Assembly: GCA_963575745.1 (NCBI GenBank)
Contig: CAUYUJ010021042.1
Span: 1-64,000, forward strand
From: Prorocentrum cordatum
Taxonomy: Eukaryota; Sar; Dinophyceae; Prorocentrales; Prorocentraceae
Length of the DNA stretch: 64,000 nucleotides
Direction: 5' to 3'
In this document: positions 39,826 to 57,149 of the stretch, piece by piece
Layout of the letters: each line of letters begins with the position of its first letter
Numbering within the stretch: position 1 is the stretch's first letter
The notes under the pieces: model-generated
What the model was told of the DNA's origin: nothing
The model's database searches: none
The model's input: the letters and a program-made list of their open reading frames with translations, nothing else
Program-made: the position numbers and the translations under genes

Positions 39826-42015
39826 AATTGTCACCAGTTGGGACATTGCATTGGGCTTCCAAGAGTTAACAAGGAATTGTGGCTTTTGGAGGGGGGCAAG
39901 GGGGGTGGGGGGATCGCGCGGGGGAGGACATTGCATTGGAACTGTCCTCAGTTGGGAGGAGACGCCGGGTTAGGACAAACATTGTGTTGGGATTCCGAGA
40001 GTTCAAAAGGAATTGTGGCGATTGGGCGGCCCCTATTTTGGGGATCATCTTCTCTGGTTCCGACAAGGAGGGTGGCGTGGGAATCCTTGATGGAGGCAGC
40101 TGCAATGGAACTGCCACCGGCTGAAAGTCGAGTTAGTAAAGGCATTGCATTGGTATTTCGAGAGTTGAGAAGAAATTGTGGCTTTTGGAGGGGGATGGAC
40201 AATTGTCATCAGCTGGGGCATTGTATTGGGCTTCCAAGAGTTAACAAGGAATTGTGGCTTTTGGAGGGGGGCAGCGGGGGCGGGGGGATCGCGCGGGGGA
40301 GGGCATTGCATTGGCATTGTCCTCAGTTGGGAGGAGACGCCGGGTTAGGACAAACATTGTGTTGGGATTCCGGGAGTTAAGAAGGAATTGTGGCGATAGG
40401 CGGCCCCTGCTTTGGGGGTCATCTTTGGTTTAGAGCAAAAGGGTGGCTTGGGAATGCGCGATGGAGGCAGCTGCAATGGGGCTGCCACCTGCTGAAAGTC
40501 GAATTAGGAAATGGATTGCATTGGTATTTCGAGAGTTGAGAAGAAATTATGGCTTTTGGAGGGGGAGGGGCAATTGTCATCAGTTGGGACATTGCATTGG
40601 GCTTCCAAAAGTTACGAAGGAATCGTAGCTTTTGGAGGGGGGGGCAAGGGGGGTGGGGGGATCGCGCGGGGGAGGGCCAAACATTGTGATGGGATTCCGA
40701 GAGTTAAGAAGGAATTGTGGCGATTGGCGGCCGCTGTTTTCGGGGTCATCTCTGGTTTACACCAACAGGGTGGCTTGGGAATGCGTGATGGAGGCAACTG
40801 CCTGCTGAAAATCGAGTTCGCAAAATCATTGCGTTGACATTCCGAGGGTTAAGAAAAATGTGGCTGTTGGAGGGGGGAGGGGGCAATTGTCATCCGCTGG
40901 GGCATTGTATTGGGTTCCTAAGAGTTGAACAGCAATTGCGGCTCTTGGAGGGGGCAAGGGGGGCGAGGGGTCGCGCGGGGGAGGACATTGCATTGAGACC
41001 TTCCTCTGTTGGGAGGAAATGTCGAATTCGGACAAAAACTGCGTTAGTATATCGAGAGTTAAGCAGGAATTGTGGCGATATGCGGCCCCTATGTTGGGGA
41101 TCATCTCTGGTTCCGACAAGGAGGGTGGCGTGGGAATCCTTGATGGAGGCAACTGCGTTGGGGCTGCCGCCTACTGAAAATCGAGTTGGGAAATTGATTG
41201 CATTGGTTTTCCGAGGGTTAAAACGCAATTGCGGCGTTTGGAGGGGTGGGGGGGGCAATTGTCACAAGTTGGGGCGTTGCATTGGGATTCCAAGAGTTAA
41301 AACTGAATTGTGGCTTTTGGAAGGGGGGCCGGGGGGGGGGTCGCGCGGGGGAGGGCGCTGCATTGGAACTGTCCTCAGTTGGGAGGAAACGTCGAGTTAA
41401 GGATAAACATTATGTTCGGATTCACAGAGTTAAAAAGGAATTGCGGCGATAGGCGGCCCCTGTTTTGGGGATCGTCTCTGGTTTAGACAAGGGGGGGTGG
41501 CTTGGGAATGCCCGATGGAGGCAACTGCGTTTGGGCTGCCACCTGCTGAAAGCCGAGTTAGGAAAGGCATTGCGTTGGTACTTCGAGAGTTCAGAAGAAA
41601 TTGTGGCTTTTGGAACGGGAGGGGCAGTTGTCATCGGTTGGGGCATGTCATTGGGCTTCAAAGTGTTAAGAAGGAATTGTTGCTTTTGGAGGGGGGGGGA
41701 ATGGGGGCGGGGGGGTCGCGCGGGGAAGGGCGCTGCGTTGGAACTGTCCTCCGTTAGGAAAAACCGTAGAGTTAGGACAAACATTGCGTTGGGATTCCGA
41801 GCGTTAAAAAGGAATTGTGGCGATAGGCGGCCCCTGTGTTGGGGGTCGTCTTTGATTTAGACAAATGGGTGGCCTGGGAATGCCCGACGGGGGCAGCTGC
41901 ATTGGGGCTGCCGCCTGCTGAGAGCCGAATTGACAAGGGCATTGCATTGGTAATCCGAGAGTGAAGAATGAACTGTTGCCTTTGGAGGGTGATGAACACT
42001 TGCCATCCGCTGGGG
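39826..42015. repeat. Satellite with units of about 370 bp, about six copies
   Basis: The marker CAATTGTCATCAGTTGGG recurs at about 39826, 40197, 40569, 40891, 41253, 41623 and in decayed form at 41993, giving spacings of 371, 372, 322, 362, 370 and 370 bp. Units also share GCGGCCCCTGTTTTGGGG, GGAGGCAACTGC and GAGTTAAGAAGGAATTGTGG. Internal GAATTGTGGC sub-repeats show that the unit itself grew from shorter ones. Frames that run through it are not genes. Confidence 0.94.
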
Positions 42016-42039
42016 CATTCTTTTACTCCTTCTATCACA

Positions 42040-44480
42040 TCCTTCTCTAATTCGCTGTTCCCTTACAGGCTATGGCGCCGATCGGGCAATTCCAGGATTC
42101 TCTCTGGAATCCGACGCTCTTTTCTAATTATTGGAAGTCCTGTATATAATCCCTTTCTAATTCCTTAAATGCTTTTTCAAGTCCCCCCCTAACTCGTTTT
42201 CCCCTACTGGCTCTGGCGCCGCTCCGGCAATTCCAGAATTCTCTTGGGAATCAGAAATTCTGTTCTAACTCTGGAAATCCTTCTATCCAATCCTTTTCTA
42301 ACCCCATTAAATCCTTTATGCAATATTTCTCTAAGTTGTTTTTTTTTGCGCCCCCCCCTGCGGGCTCTGGCGCCGCAGAGGCAATTGCAGATTTCTCCTC
42401 GGGATTCGAAATCCCTTTCGAACTTCGGAAATGCTGTGCCAGGCCCCTTCCTGCTTCCGTTCATCCCTTCTAGCAGATCCCTTTCTAATTCGTTTTTCCC
42501 CGACTGGCCCTGGCGCCGCTCGGGCAATTCCAGAATTCCCTTTGGGGTTTGAAATTCCGTTCTAACTGTGGAAATCCTCTATCAAATCCTTGTCTAACTC
42601 CTTCAATCCCGCATCGAATCCCCCTTTGGCGCCGCTCGGGGAATTCCAGAATTCTCATTGAGATTCGAACTTCCTAACTTTGGAAACCCCTTGCCAAATC
42701 CCTTCCTAATTTCTTGACTCCATTATCACATCTGTTTCTAATTCGCGTTTCCCCTATTGGCTCTGGCGCCGCTCCGGCAATTCCAGACTTCTCCCTGGAA
42801 TCAGGAATTCATTTCTAACTGTGGAGATCCTGAACCACATCCTTGTCTAAGTGTCTCAATGTTATGTATAATTCTTTTTTTTTTCCGCACTGGCTCTGTT
42901 TTTTTTCCTGGGGGTCGAATTTTTTCTATCTCTGGAAATCCTTTACCAAATCTCTTTCGCATTCCTCTTCCCCTGTGCCCTGGCGCCGCAGAGGCAATTC
43001 CAGATTTCCCCTCGGGATTTGAAATTCCTTTCTAACGCCATATATTTGGCATCGCATCCGTTTCTAATTCCGCATATTCATGATCAAATCCTCCTCTAAT
43101 TCGCTTTTCCCCTACAGGCTCTGGCGCCGTTCGGGCAATTCCCGAAATTCTTTCGGGAATTCGAAATTCCCTTTAACGATTTGTTCTAACTCTGGATACC
43201 CTGTATCCAGCCCCTTCCTAGATCGCGTATCAAATCCACTTCTATTTCGTTTTCCCTTACTGGCTCTGGCGCCGCTCGCGCAATTCCAGAATTTCCTTTG
43301 GAATCCGAAATTCTTTTCTAACTCGGGAAATCCTTCATCGAATCCCTTTCTAATTCCTTAATTCCTTTATCACATCCTTTTTAAAACTCGTTTTTCCCTT
43401 GCTGGATCTGGCGCCGCTCGGGCAATTCCAGAACTCTCTTTAGAATTATTGGGATATCGTTTATCAAATACCTTTCTGACTCTTAGAATCCTTTATCAAA
43501 TCCCCCCTAACTCGTTTTCCCTTGTTGGCCCTGGAGCCGCTCGGGCAATTCCAGAGTTCTCTCTAGGATTCGAAGTTCCTATCTCTGGAAATCCTGTATC
43601 AAATCCCTTTCTAGCTCCTTCAATCCTCTATCAAATCCTTCTCTAATTCGCTTTTCCCTTAGATCCTTTTCTCATTCGTTTTTCTGCGACTGGCTCCAGC
43701 GCCGCTCTGGCAATTCCAAAATTCTTCTGGAATCCGACTTTTTTCCGACTTGGAAATCCTTTACCAAATCCCCCTCTAATTTTTTAGATCCTTCATCAAA
43801 TGCCTTTCTAATACGTTTTTCCCTGATGGCTCTGGCGCCGCTCGGGCAATTCCAGAATTCGCACAGGGATTCGAAATTCCATTTTAACTATGGGAATCCT
43901 TTCCCAAATCCTTTTCTAACTCCTTCAATCCTTTTATCACATCCCTCTCTAATTCGTTTTTCCCTTACTGTCTCTGCCGCCGCGGCAATTCCGGAATTCT
44001 TTCTGGGAGTCGAAATTCCTTCCTAACTCTGGAAATATATTATCAAACCTTTTTCTACTGCAGTAAATTGTTTATCACATCCTTTTTCTATTTCGCTTTT
44101 CCCCTGCGGGCTTTGGCGCCGCAGAGGCAATTCCAGATTTCTTTTTGGGATTCGAAATTCCTTTCTAACTCAGGGAACCCTTCATCAAATCCCTATTCTA
44201 ATTCTTTAAATCCTGTATCAAATCCCTTCTCTAATTCGTTTTTTCCGTTACTGGATCCAGCGCCGCGCAGGCAATTCCAGAATTCCCTCTGGAATCCGTT
44301 ATTCCGTTCTAACTCTGGAAATCCTTTATCAATTCCCTTCCTAACTCCTTAAGTCCTTTACCAAATCCTTCTCCAACTCGTTTTTCCCCGCAGGCTCTGG
44401 CGCCGCTCTGGCGATTCCAGAATTCGTTCTGGGATTTGAAATTCCTGTCTAACCCTGGAACTCATGCATCAAATCCCTTT
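42040..44480. repeat. Satellite with units of about 145 bp, about seventeen copies
   Basis: The marker CTGGCGCCGC followed by GGCAATTCCAGAATT recurs at a mean spacing of about 145 bp from 42070 to 44398. Other shared parts are TCTAACTCTGGAAATCC, TTTATCAAATCCCTTTCTAA and ATTCGTTTTTCCC. Units differ by 10-30 % and by short gaps. The core GGCGCCGC is the best kept part. Confidence 0.94.
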
Positions 44481-44617
44481 CTAACTTCTCTTTTTTCCTT
44501 TGTAGGATCCTCTCCACTTCCAAAATATTCCCCCCCACTCCTCGTTTTTCCCTTGGAGAATCCTTTTCAATTCCCAAATGTTCCTCAGTTCCTCCTTTTT
44601 CCTGTCCCCACCACCAC

Positions 44618-44685
44618 GCGCGCACGCACACACGCGCACGCGCACACACGCGCACACACACACACACACACACGCGACATCCGAC
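44618..44685. repeat. (CA/CG)n microsatellite
   Basis: A run of CA, CG and CACG steps directly before the CCCA-palindrome unit at 44715. Confidence 0.92.
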
Positions 44686-44929
44686 AACTAACGCTTGTCA
44701 TTTGGCCTGCGCGAACCCACCCACCCACCCACCAACGTAACTCGAGTTATCGTTTTGAATAACAAGTCCATCTCTTTTTTGGAGTCGTCTTGGGCCAACT
44801 TGGGCGCCCTGACCCCTCGCAGCCCGCCACAACAAAGCTCAGGGGGGAGAGGGTGCCCGAAAGAGAGGAAGGCATGTGGAAGAGGACAACAAACTTGCTA
44901 GACCACTTCAGCCCAAAAAGCTGGTGGGA

Positions 44930-46040
44930 TTCCTGCAGGATTCCGGTGGGGTCCCAAAGGACATCCTGCGGATCACGAGGGGTTCCGTGCGCTTCCTGGA
45001 GGTATCCCAAGGATTCACGGAGGATCCTTGAGGAATTCCTTCGGGTCCCCAAGCGAGTCCTACGGGATCCTTTTCGATTCCATTGGGTTTTCGTTTGATT
45101 TCTTAGGATTCCCCATGGGTTTCTGAGAGATCATCGGCGGTCCCGAAGGATGCTGCATATATTCCTCATTGATTCCAAAGGAATGCCGCAGGGATTCCCG
45201 AGGGATTCCCGAGGAGATCCCAGAACGATTTCTGAGGCAATCATCAGTGATTCGTTGAGGTTCCCAAAAAAATTCGCGACCCTCCCAGGGGACTGACTCC
45301 TCAGGGATTCCTGAAAGTTCCGGACAGATCCCTGACGGATTCTGGATAATTCTTTCAAGAATCCCGATGCGTTCTGGGATTCTGCAGGGGGCCCTCAGGA
45401 TTCTAAAGAATTTGTGGGTCTTCCCCAGGATTACGAAAGATTTTCCTGAAGGATTATTGTTGGATTCTGGAAGATTCCTCAGGGCTTCCCGTTGAATTCT
45501 TCAAGGTTCCACAGGAGTCCAGATGATTTTTGCGGATTTCTTGGTGGGGTAGTTATGACAATTCATTGGTTGTTCCTGGGGATTACTGAGGATTCCTCGT
45601 GGATGCCGGAGGAATTCCGCAGGGATTCTTCAAGGATTCTTGATGGGTTCCAGCAGGATTCAATAGGGACTTCTGAGGGGCTTTAGATGATACTCAAGGG
45701 ATTAGTATGGAATCCGAGGAATTCATGGGATTCCTGGATATTTATGAGGACAGTTGCGGGATGCCCGATGTTCTGATGATTTTTTCCCCCAAAGGATTTT
45801 GAAGAAATTCTGAAAACAAAAAAAAAAACCTTCCTGGGATTATGCGTCTTGTCGGAAATGTCCTGCAGGAGAAATTCAGAAAACAAAAAAAAAACTTTCC
45901 ATGTGTAGCAGAAGCTTCCAGGAAACTCTGGGGAATATCCATTGAGACTCCCATGGATGGAGGTTTCATGATGGATTATTCGGGCATTCCTTGGCAGTGC
46001 TGAAGGCTTCCTGAGGGATTCCTGCTGGATTCCTGATGGA
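44930..46040. repeat. Degenerate short-unit repeat (GGATTCCTGAGG type)
   Basis: Over 40 loosely spaced copies of GATTCC with AGG or GGG nearby, at 15-30 bp spacing. The right copy of the 166-bp block lies inside it. The same flavour is seen at 38750-39460 on the other side of the satellites. Confidence 0.75.
45589..45754. repeat. 166-bp duplicated block, copy 2
   Basis: The partner of 39032-39197. The sequences on either side differ, so the shared block has sharp ends. Confidence 0.93.
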
Positions 46041-46582
46041 CCTGGGTGCTGTGTAACGAGTCGCGAGGACCATTTCTGTCCTGTCTCGGGGCCCGAGGAC
46101 CCTCGCGGACGAGGATGGGGCCAATAGTTCGGGTCAGAGTCTGCCTAGGTTTCGGTTCTGCGCGACGCGGGATACTGGAGTTCATCCCCCCCTTCGCGTT
46201 GGACTTTGCCGATGGAGTTCCCGCGCAGGAGACATCGCCTGGCGGTATTTCTGCAAGTTTCACTCTGGTGGGCATTCAGAACTACTTGCGTTCCCCCCCG
46301 TTTTTATTCCCATCTTCGGATATGGGAGAAGCACTGCCACCGCCTGGAAGGGCTGCATGCGTGGGTTCGGCGACGGCGGCGGTGTCCGTCTTTCGGGGGG
46401 AGGGCCTCCTCACGCAGGAACGCCCCGATGTGTCTGCGCCACCACCGCCTCTCGGATTCTCGCCGGGTGTCCGGCACACCTGTCACGAGGCGGAGGTATG
46501 TCCATGTCCGCCGCTTGGGGAACCGACGTCTTGGGACCCCAGCGGGCGGCGCAGATGGTCGAACAACAGTAAACGGCCTCTG

Positions 46583-46613
<31 letters not shown>

Positions 46614-48384
46614 GTGTACCCCGCAGATTTCTCGGATGTGAGCTGGGGCGTCCCCTGGCGCGTGCCGCGGAAGGGGGTTCAGTGCAGGTCCAAGAAATCC
46701 GCGCGGAGCTCCGACATTCTATGATTATGCATAATTTCTTCGTCTAGCTGTGGGTAACCATCTTTTTCGGCCCCAGGGGCCCCGAACATATCATATTCAC
46801 CGCTTGCCGAGGTCCCTCAAGGCCAGTCCACCACGCGGTGCTTATGGATAGATCCCCGCCTCGCACCTACGTCCCACGAAGCAACAGATCTTCAACAGAT
46901 CTTGTACTGCCCAGGTGGTGGTGGCATTCTTTCTCCCCCATTGTGCATCGGCGTCCACGCCACGTGCACGGTGTCCAGGCCGACCCTTCTCCCCGCGCGC
47001 ACCAGCGCTCACGCCGTACTCCTCGAGCAGAAGGGGAGTGAGGAAGCGCCGGCGCCGCTGCCGCCCTACGTAGGCCAGTCGTTCCCCCCCTCACCTCTCT
47101 CCTTCTCTCTCTCTCTCTCTGTCTCCGTCTTTCTTTTTTTATCTTGTTTGTTTATTTTGTCTCTCTCTCTCTCTCTCTCTTCATCAGCCCCACGAGTGCA
47201 ATTTTCGAGTACAATCACTGACACGTGGCGGTGCCATATGCCGCCGCCTCGAACAGAGCTGATATGCTGCAAACATAAAGGAATCTTATTTTTTCACCAG
47301 GATGCCCATCTGCATGCCAGCCGTTCGTGTATAAGGCGCGTCTCCAGGCAAAGTCATGCGGTACAGGTTGAAGTGCTTCGTCTGGCTACAATACAAGGTT
47401 AATGCATCCTCTGGTCTGTACTCGCCGGACTACAAACGCAAGCGTACACAAAGTGTAGACACATTCTAAGATACATGTAACATATGATGGTATATCAAGT
47501 GTTGGCCGTAAAACGGGGCCAACATCCTAGCATATCAAGTGTCGTCTCTCTTCTTTGTGCATGTGGACCGTAACGCGGGGCCCACTCCCTAGCATAAACA
47601 AGGAATCCTAGCTTTCCAAGGCGCCGAAAACGGCAACTTCAGCGAGCATGGCAACTCGAGACTGCCAAGACCAGGTGGGAGGGAAATAATGTACCACATT
47701 GCTGTTTGTTGCGCTATTCTCCCCCATCTGGTTTGGGGATGCTTTCAGCGCGTCCAAAAACAGGAAGGGGGGAAATTCTGTACAAATGTTACGTTTTGAA
47801 CTGAATTTCCCCGCATCTGTTTTTGGTGTGCCAGCGGCAAGTCCTCTGGTGGCTTGCTGTTTTCCTCTCCAAGCGTAGCCCCAGCATCACATGCCGTTTG
47901 CATTATGTGTATCCGCTGTGCGTCCGTTCCCGTATTGGCTCAAAGTAACCAATGGTCTTTTGGCGGCGACGAGTGTATGTGGGGGGACCTTACCGTTGCC
48001 CTTCACCTCGCGTGGGCCGTGACCTGGAGACGCGAGCAGCTGCCCAGAACAGCACTGTCGAGATGACTGCTGCCGTGCGCGGGCGAGCGATGCCAGTGGA
48101 GCGCCCCGCCTGTCCGGAGGTTGACTGCCCGTGTTGCTTGCTGCTGATCGTCGCGGCGCCGAGTTGCAGCGTCAGCGGTTGTTTCCTCGGTCGCTTCGTC
48201 GGCCGGAACGAGAGGCGCGTTCCTGCAGGAGTTGACGGAGACGAGTTGCCAGTGCGGCGGCCGACGCTTGCGACGCGAATTATTTTGAGGATGAGGAATT
48301 GAACAGCACAGAGCTTTAGCAAAACCAGAAACAATCACTGATCGACTTCTTTGACGGCGAAAACTGGCTGTTCTGGCTTGGATA
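46041..48384. other. No firm gene; local duplications
   Basis: A 234-codon plus-strand frame (46046-46747) shows no domain. TC runs lie at 46578-46600 and 47105-47180. At 47490-47600 a segment with TATCAAGTGT...CCTAGCATA is present twice, and GTTGGCC/GGCCAAC forms a short hairpin at 47502-47524. At 47680-47830 a second pair of similar units (GGGAAAT...TTTCCCC...CATCTG) occurs. A short frame at 48065-48301 (ERPACPEVDCPCCLLL) might be a remnant of a retroelement, with no proof. Confidence 0.45.
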
Positions 48385-49405
48385 TTGTTCATATCCGGCG
48401 GCCAGGGGAGATGGATCGTCTGTTCGCCGACGTTGGCCGTGCAGATAGCGAATCTAGCCGATCATCGGCTTCGGATCTTTCGGCATGGAGATCCGAATTC
48501 GCAGGGGTACTTGCGCGAAGCGTTTGTCTTTGACGAGGAGATCGCCGAGGGCGAGCTGGCTCGCATCCGCGCCGAGGCCTACGAGCTCGCCGAGGCGGCG
48601 GGCTTAGACCTGACGTCGAACAAGCCCGCGGCCGTGGGCCTGGCGGTCGGGAACCCCACGTGGCGAATGGCGGACACAGCGCGCGGGGCCTTCGAAGAGG
48701 TCGCGCCGCTGTCCGACCCCCGGGGCCAGGACACTCGCACCTTGGGCGACCAGCTCGGTTGGGTGCACATCGACACCGAGCTGGTCAGGATCCATCGTCG
48801 GCGACAAGCTCGATGATTGGCTGGCGGCCAAGCGGTGCGGCCTTGGTCGAGATCCACGCATTCGCCGGGATGTTCGGAACAACCGAGGGCCGAGGTTCTT
48901 TCGCCCCGACGAGACGGTGAAGAAGTGACGGCCCAGAGCCCGCCACCGCCGCCAGCGCGCGCATCGACAACGTGACGCACGCGGGCATCATTTTGCGAGG
49001 AACGACCTGGACTGGGAGGCGAAGAGCGGCGCGGCGCTGAAATCCGGCGTCGCCCGCGAGCACCACCACCTCAGCTCGGCGCTGTGCGTGGCTCAGACTG
49101 TGGATCAGGACGAGATGGCGAAGATTTTCTCCGCCGAGATGCGCGCCAGGAGGCCGATCCAGATCGCGTCGGCGGCCCTGCGCGATCCGAAATCGCCGGA
49201 CTTCGAAGGCCTCGACGTCGCAATGGCTCACCCGATCGGGGCGGGCGGCAAGGTGGCAACCGGGAACTTCGGCAAGCGGGTGGCCGAGAAGTAGAAGGAC
49301 GAGGTCTTCCTCCTCAAGCAGCAGCGGCCGCGGCGGGAGGAGATGACGGCGGGCGACGAGCGCCGGGCGGAGAAGGGGCCACCTGGCGCGGGGGTCCAGG
49401 AGCCT
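48385..49405 (+). pseudogene. Decayed coding region of a dinoflagellate repeat family
   Basis: The frame 48385-48816 has coding-like codon use (EEIAEGELARIRAEAYELAE, GNPTWRMADTARGAFEEV, LGDQLGWVHIDTELV). A shift near 48792 is needed to reach the natural continuation GDKLDDWLAAKRCGLGRDPR, which ends at TGA near 48928. A further frame from about 48990 reads ARNDLDWEAKSGAALKSG, REHHHLSSAL and EMRARRPIQIASAALRDP to TAG at 49294. The parts resemble conserved dinoflagellate proteins of unknown function that I know only from their phrasing. At least one shift and two stops make this a likely pseudogene, though unrecognised introns could explain part. Confidence 0.5.
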
Positions 49406-51672
<2,267 letters not shown>

Positions 51673-51989
51673 AGTATGCATAGAAAACACAGCGAGATAC
51701 GGCTTACGGAGCTCCCATTGCCATCCTCATGTCTTCCTAACCTTCCCCCTCATCATCCTCATATCCACCTCGTCCTCACCTCCTCCTTCCCTTATCCCTC
51801 TCACATCCTCATCCTTCTCTTCATCGTCGCCCTCCTCATTGTCGCCACCCCCTGTGCGCACCTACAGCGCCTCGTTTCTGCACCCGCTTCTTATCCACAT
51901 GCCGCGCCACTTTTTAATCGTCGCGGTCACGTTCGCTCCACCTGCGGGCTGCCGCAGTCTTTCGGCCCCCGCGCCTGCCCCCCCCCCCC

Positions 51990-53431
51990 CCTGGGCCCGT
52001 CCGCGGCCCACGGCGCGCTGCTGGTGGACAGCGGCCGAGATTCGCGCGTCTTGGACGCTTGGCCGCAGTTCTGCCCTGTGCTATGAGCCAGGGCGGATGC
52101 GCCGCCGGGCAGCCCCATGGGGCTTCAAGCTGGTGGATCGCGCGGGCCCAATATTGCGCCCTGGTGATGGCATGGATGTCGCTTCCATGCTTCCCCCTCG
52201 CTCCCCGGGGCCGTGGCCAGATTGGGCGCCAGCGGGGTTGGAATTGCCGCTGCCTGAGCAGCAGCCTAATGCATGGGCATTTCCAGAAAGTGAGTGGTCA
52301 GAGCCCTGCTACTTCGTGCCTGTCTGGCGGCCTGGCGAAGAAGGCGAGGCGGATCCTATATCTGCGGTGTTGTTCTGGACCGAGGGCCCCTTCCTTCGGC
52401 GCCCTTGGGCATGGGCAAAGAGCTCTTCAACCCCTCGTCGCACTGTTGCCCCTGAGCGTGACTTCAGGGGCGCGTGTGCGTGTGTGTGCGCGCGTGCGCG
52501 TGGGGGGCGGGGGGCGGGGGGTCGCCCTCTTGCGCCCTGCCTCCGCAGGTGCGCCATTTATTATGTGCTCCTGTCGGATGGCGTCCTTGCTGCAGAGACT
52601 ATTGTTTGAGGATCGGCCGCCCTCCAATGCCGTCCTCCTCTTCTCCCCATTCAAACGACATCATCGCTGCTTCTTCTTTTTCTCTCTGTCTCTACCTCGC
52701 CCCCCCCCCCCCCGCCGCGCCGCGCAGGGCGAAGGCGACGTTAGAGACCAACATCTTGCCGCGCGGCCCGATCAACGGAATGCGACGACAAGGCCCAGGG
52801 CGATCGGGAAGAAGACGAGGAGGGGGAAGGTCAGAGATTGAAGGGGGACCAGGAGAAGGAAGAGAACACGAATGAGGAAGAGTGGAGGATGAGGAGGGCG
52901 GCAGGAAGAGGGGGGATAACGACGACGGGGAGGAGGGAAAAAGGGCGAGAGGAGGAGGATCATGAGGCGGCGGACGAGGACCGATTGGATATGATGGGAG
53001 GCATTGAGCGTCGCCCCAGGCAGCGCTCAATCCGCGAGTACCTGGCTCAGAGCGCTGAGGAGATCGACATGCCGGCGCAGCTGCGTTGTCGCGAGAGCGA
53101 CCTCGAGACGACCAGGCGCCAATTCTTCTCGATGACCCCTCGCGTGTTTCCTGGCGCCTTGATCGAGGACTTGGGGCTGGGCGAAATAAGGCCGGGGCCG
53201 AGCGAGGAGGAGGGGCACGAGGAAGGAGGGGGGGGAGGTGAGGACTTAGTAGGAGAAGGCGGTGGGGGAGACAGGGCCGACCGCGTGCCACAGGATCACT
53301 TCGTGCGGGGTCGCATCCGCAGCCTCGACGGGCGCTTTCAGGACTTCGACGGCACGGGGGGCCCCTGCGAGGTCACCAACTGGGACAAGGTGCCTTCCCT
53401 TTGGAAGGCGTGGCTGAAGGACCGACGGTGA
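51990..53431 (+). CDS. Candidate upstream exons of the 54-57 kb gene, unresolved
   Basis: Two coding-like blocks lie here. The first (about 52080-52470) holds GFKLVDRAGPILRPGDGMD, SEWSEPCYFVPVWRPGEEG and FWTEGPFLRRPWAW. The second (about 52990-53431) holds RRPRQRSIREYLAQSAEEID, MTPRVFPGALIEDLGLGEIR and GGPCEVTNWDKVPSLWKAW before a TGA. A third short one with QELAANGFLDPVGYREN follows at about 53645-53790. The splice edges between them cannot be fixed, and a link to the methyltransferase-like exons is inferred from strand and distance only. TCC- and GGA-rich introns separate them. Confidence 0.4.
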
Positions 53432-53992
53432 AATAATCATCGTCGTTGCTTTCGTCGTTGCGGGGGTGAGTAGGAGCGCAAGACGACGACCAACGGCATG
53501 AGGGCGCCCATGGGCCGACAGCGACGACGCGTGGCATGACAGTGACAGGGCGGCGACGACGGCATGACGACGCCCGCGAGCCAGCCCTGGTCACCCGCGC
53601 CCCCCCCCCCCGCCCTGACCCCCCCCCCCCCCCGCCCCCCGTCCTCCCAGCAAGAGCTCGCCGCCAACGGGTTCTTGGACCCTGTCGGCTACCGCGAGAA
53701 CCGCCTGCGAGGAACCGCTCGGGTCAAGGGCGTCACAATCGCAGCGCAGGGGTCGGGGCGCGGACGGCGCCAGGTTGGATTTGGCGGAATGGGGAAGAGA
53801 GGTTTGGATGGGGATGAGGAGGATGCTGACGCAGAAGCAAGCGATCATTGAATGGGGATATAACGAACTTGAAGATGATGCGTGCGATGAGGTAAGGAGG
53901 AAGGTGAGCGTGAGATCAAGGTGAGCAGGTCTTGGTTTGATGGGGTGGCGGTTGTTGGAGTAATTTTCAATCGTCACATATTGGTAAGGAAG

Positions 53993-56638
<2,646 letters not shown>

Positions 56639-57003
56639 GCTCCGCGGGGGCGACGGGGGGCGCATGTCTTGGGTGATGGGGGGGATTAGGCAAGGAGCAG
56701 GAAGATGATCAAACAGATGAGGACGACGAGGAGTAGGGGGAGAAGGAAGGGGAGGAGGAGGGTGGGAAGGGGGGGAAGGAGGAGGCGGAGGATCAAAGTG
56801 GCAGCGGGCGGACGAACAAGGACGGGAAGAGGAGGAAGCGAATGCGTAGAACAAGGGGGATGAGGAGGCGGCGAGGAGAATAAGGGCAATTGGGCCAAAT
56901 GGTGAGGAGCATGCTGATAACAACAATGCATCAATCGTGAGCGGTTCATCCTCCTCCCTTTCCTGGTGTTCTGCGCCCAGCCTCCATCGGAGCCAGTGCA
57001 TCT

Positions 57004-57145
57004 ATGCACTTGCCGCAGGGGTACACGAACAAGCTGAACACGATCAAACTGGCCGTCCTGAAGATCAAGAAGCTGAACAAGTCCGAGTACGTCATGTTCC
57101 TCGTGCTTCAGTTCATGAGCACGATCTGCCCTTCGCATGGCGGGG
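57004..57145 (+). CDS. Candidate exon, possibly 3' part of the methyltransferase-like gene
   Basis: MHLPQGYTNKLNTIKLAVLK and onward shows nearly all third positions G or C (aac aag ctg aac acg atc), as in real exons here. If spliced at the AG before GGGTACACG (57019) it joins P6 in phase 0. The 3' edge is not seen. Confidence 0.45.
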
Positions 57146-57149
57146 ATAG

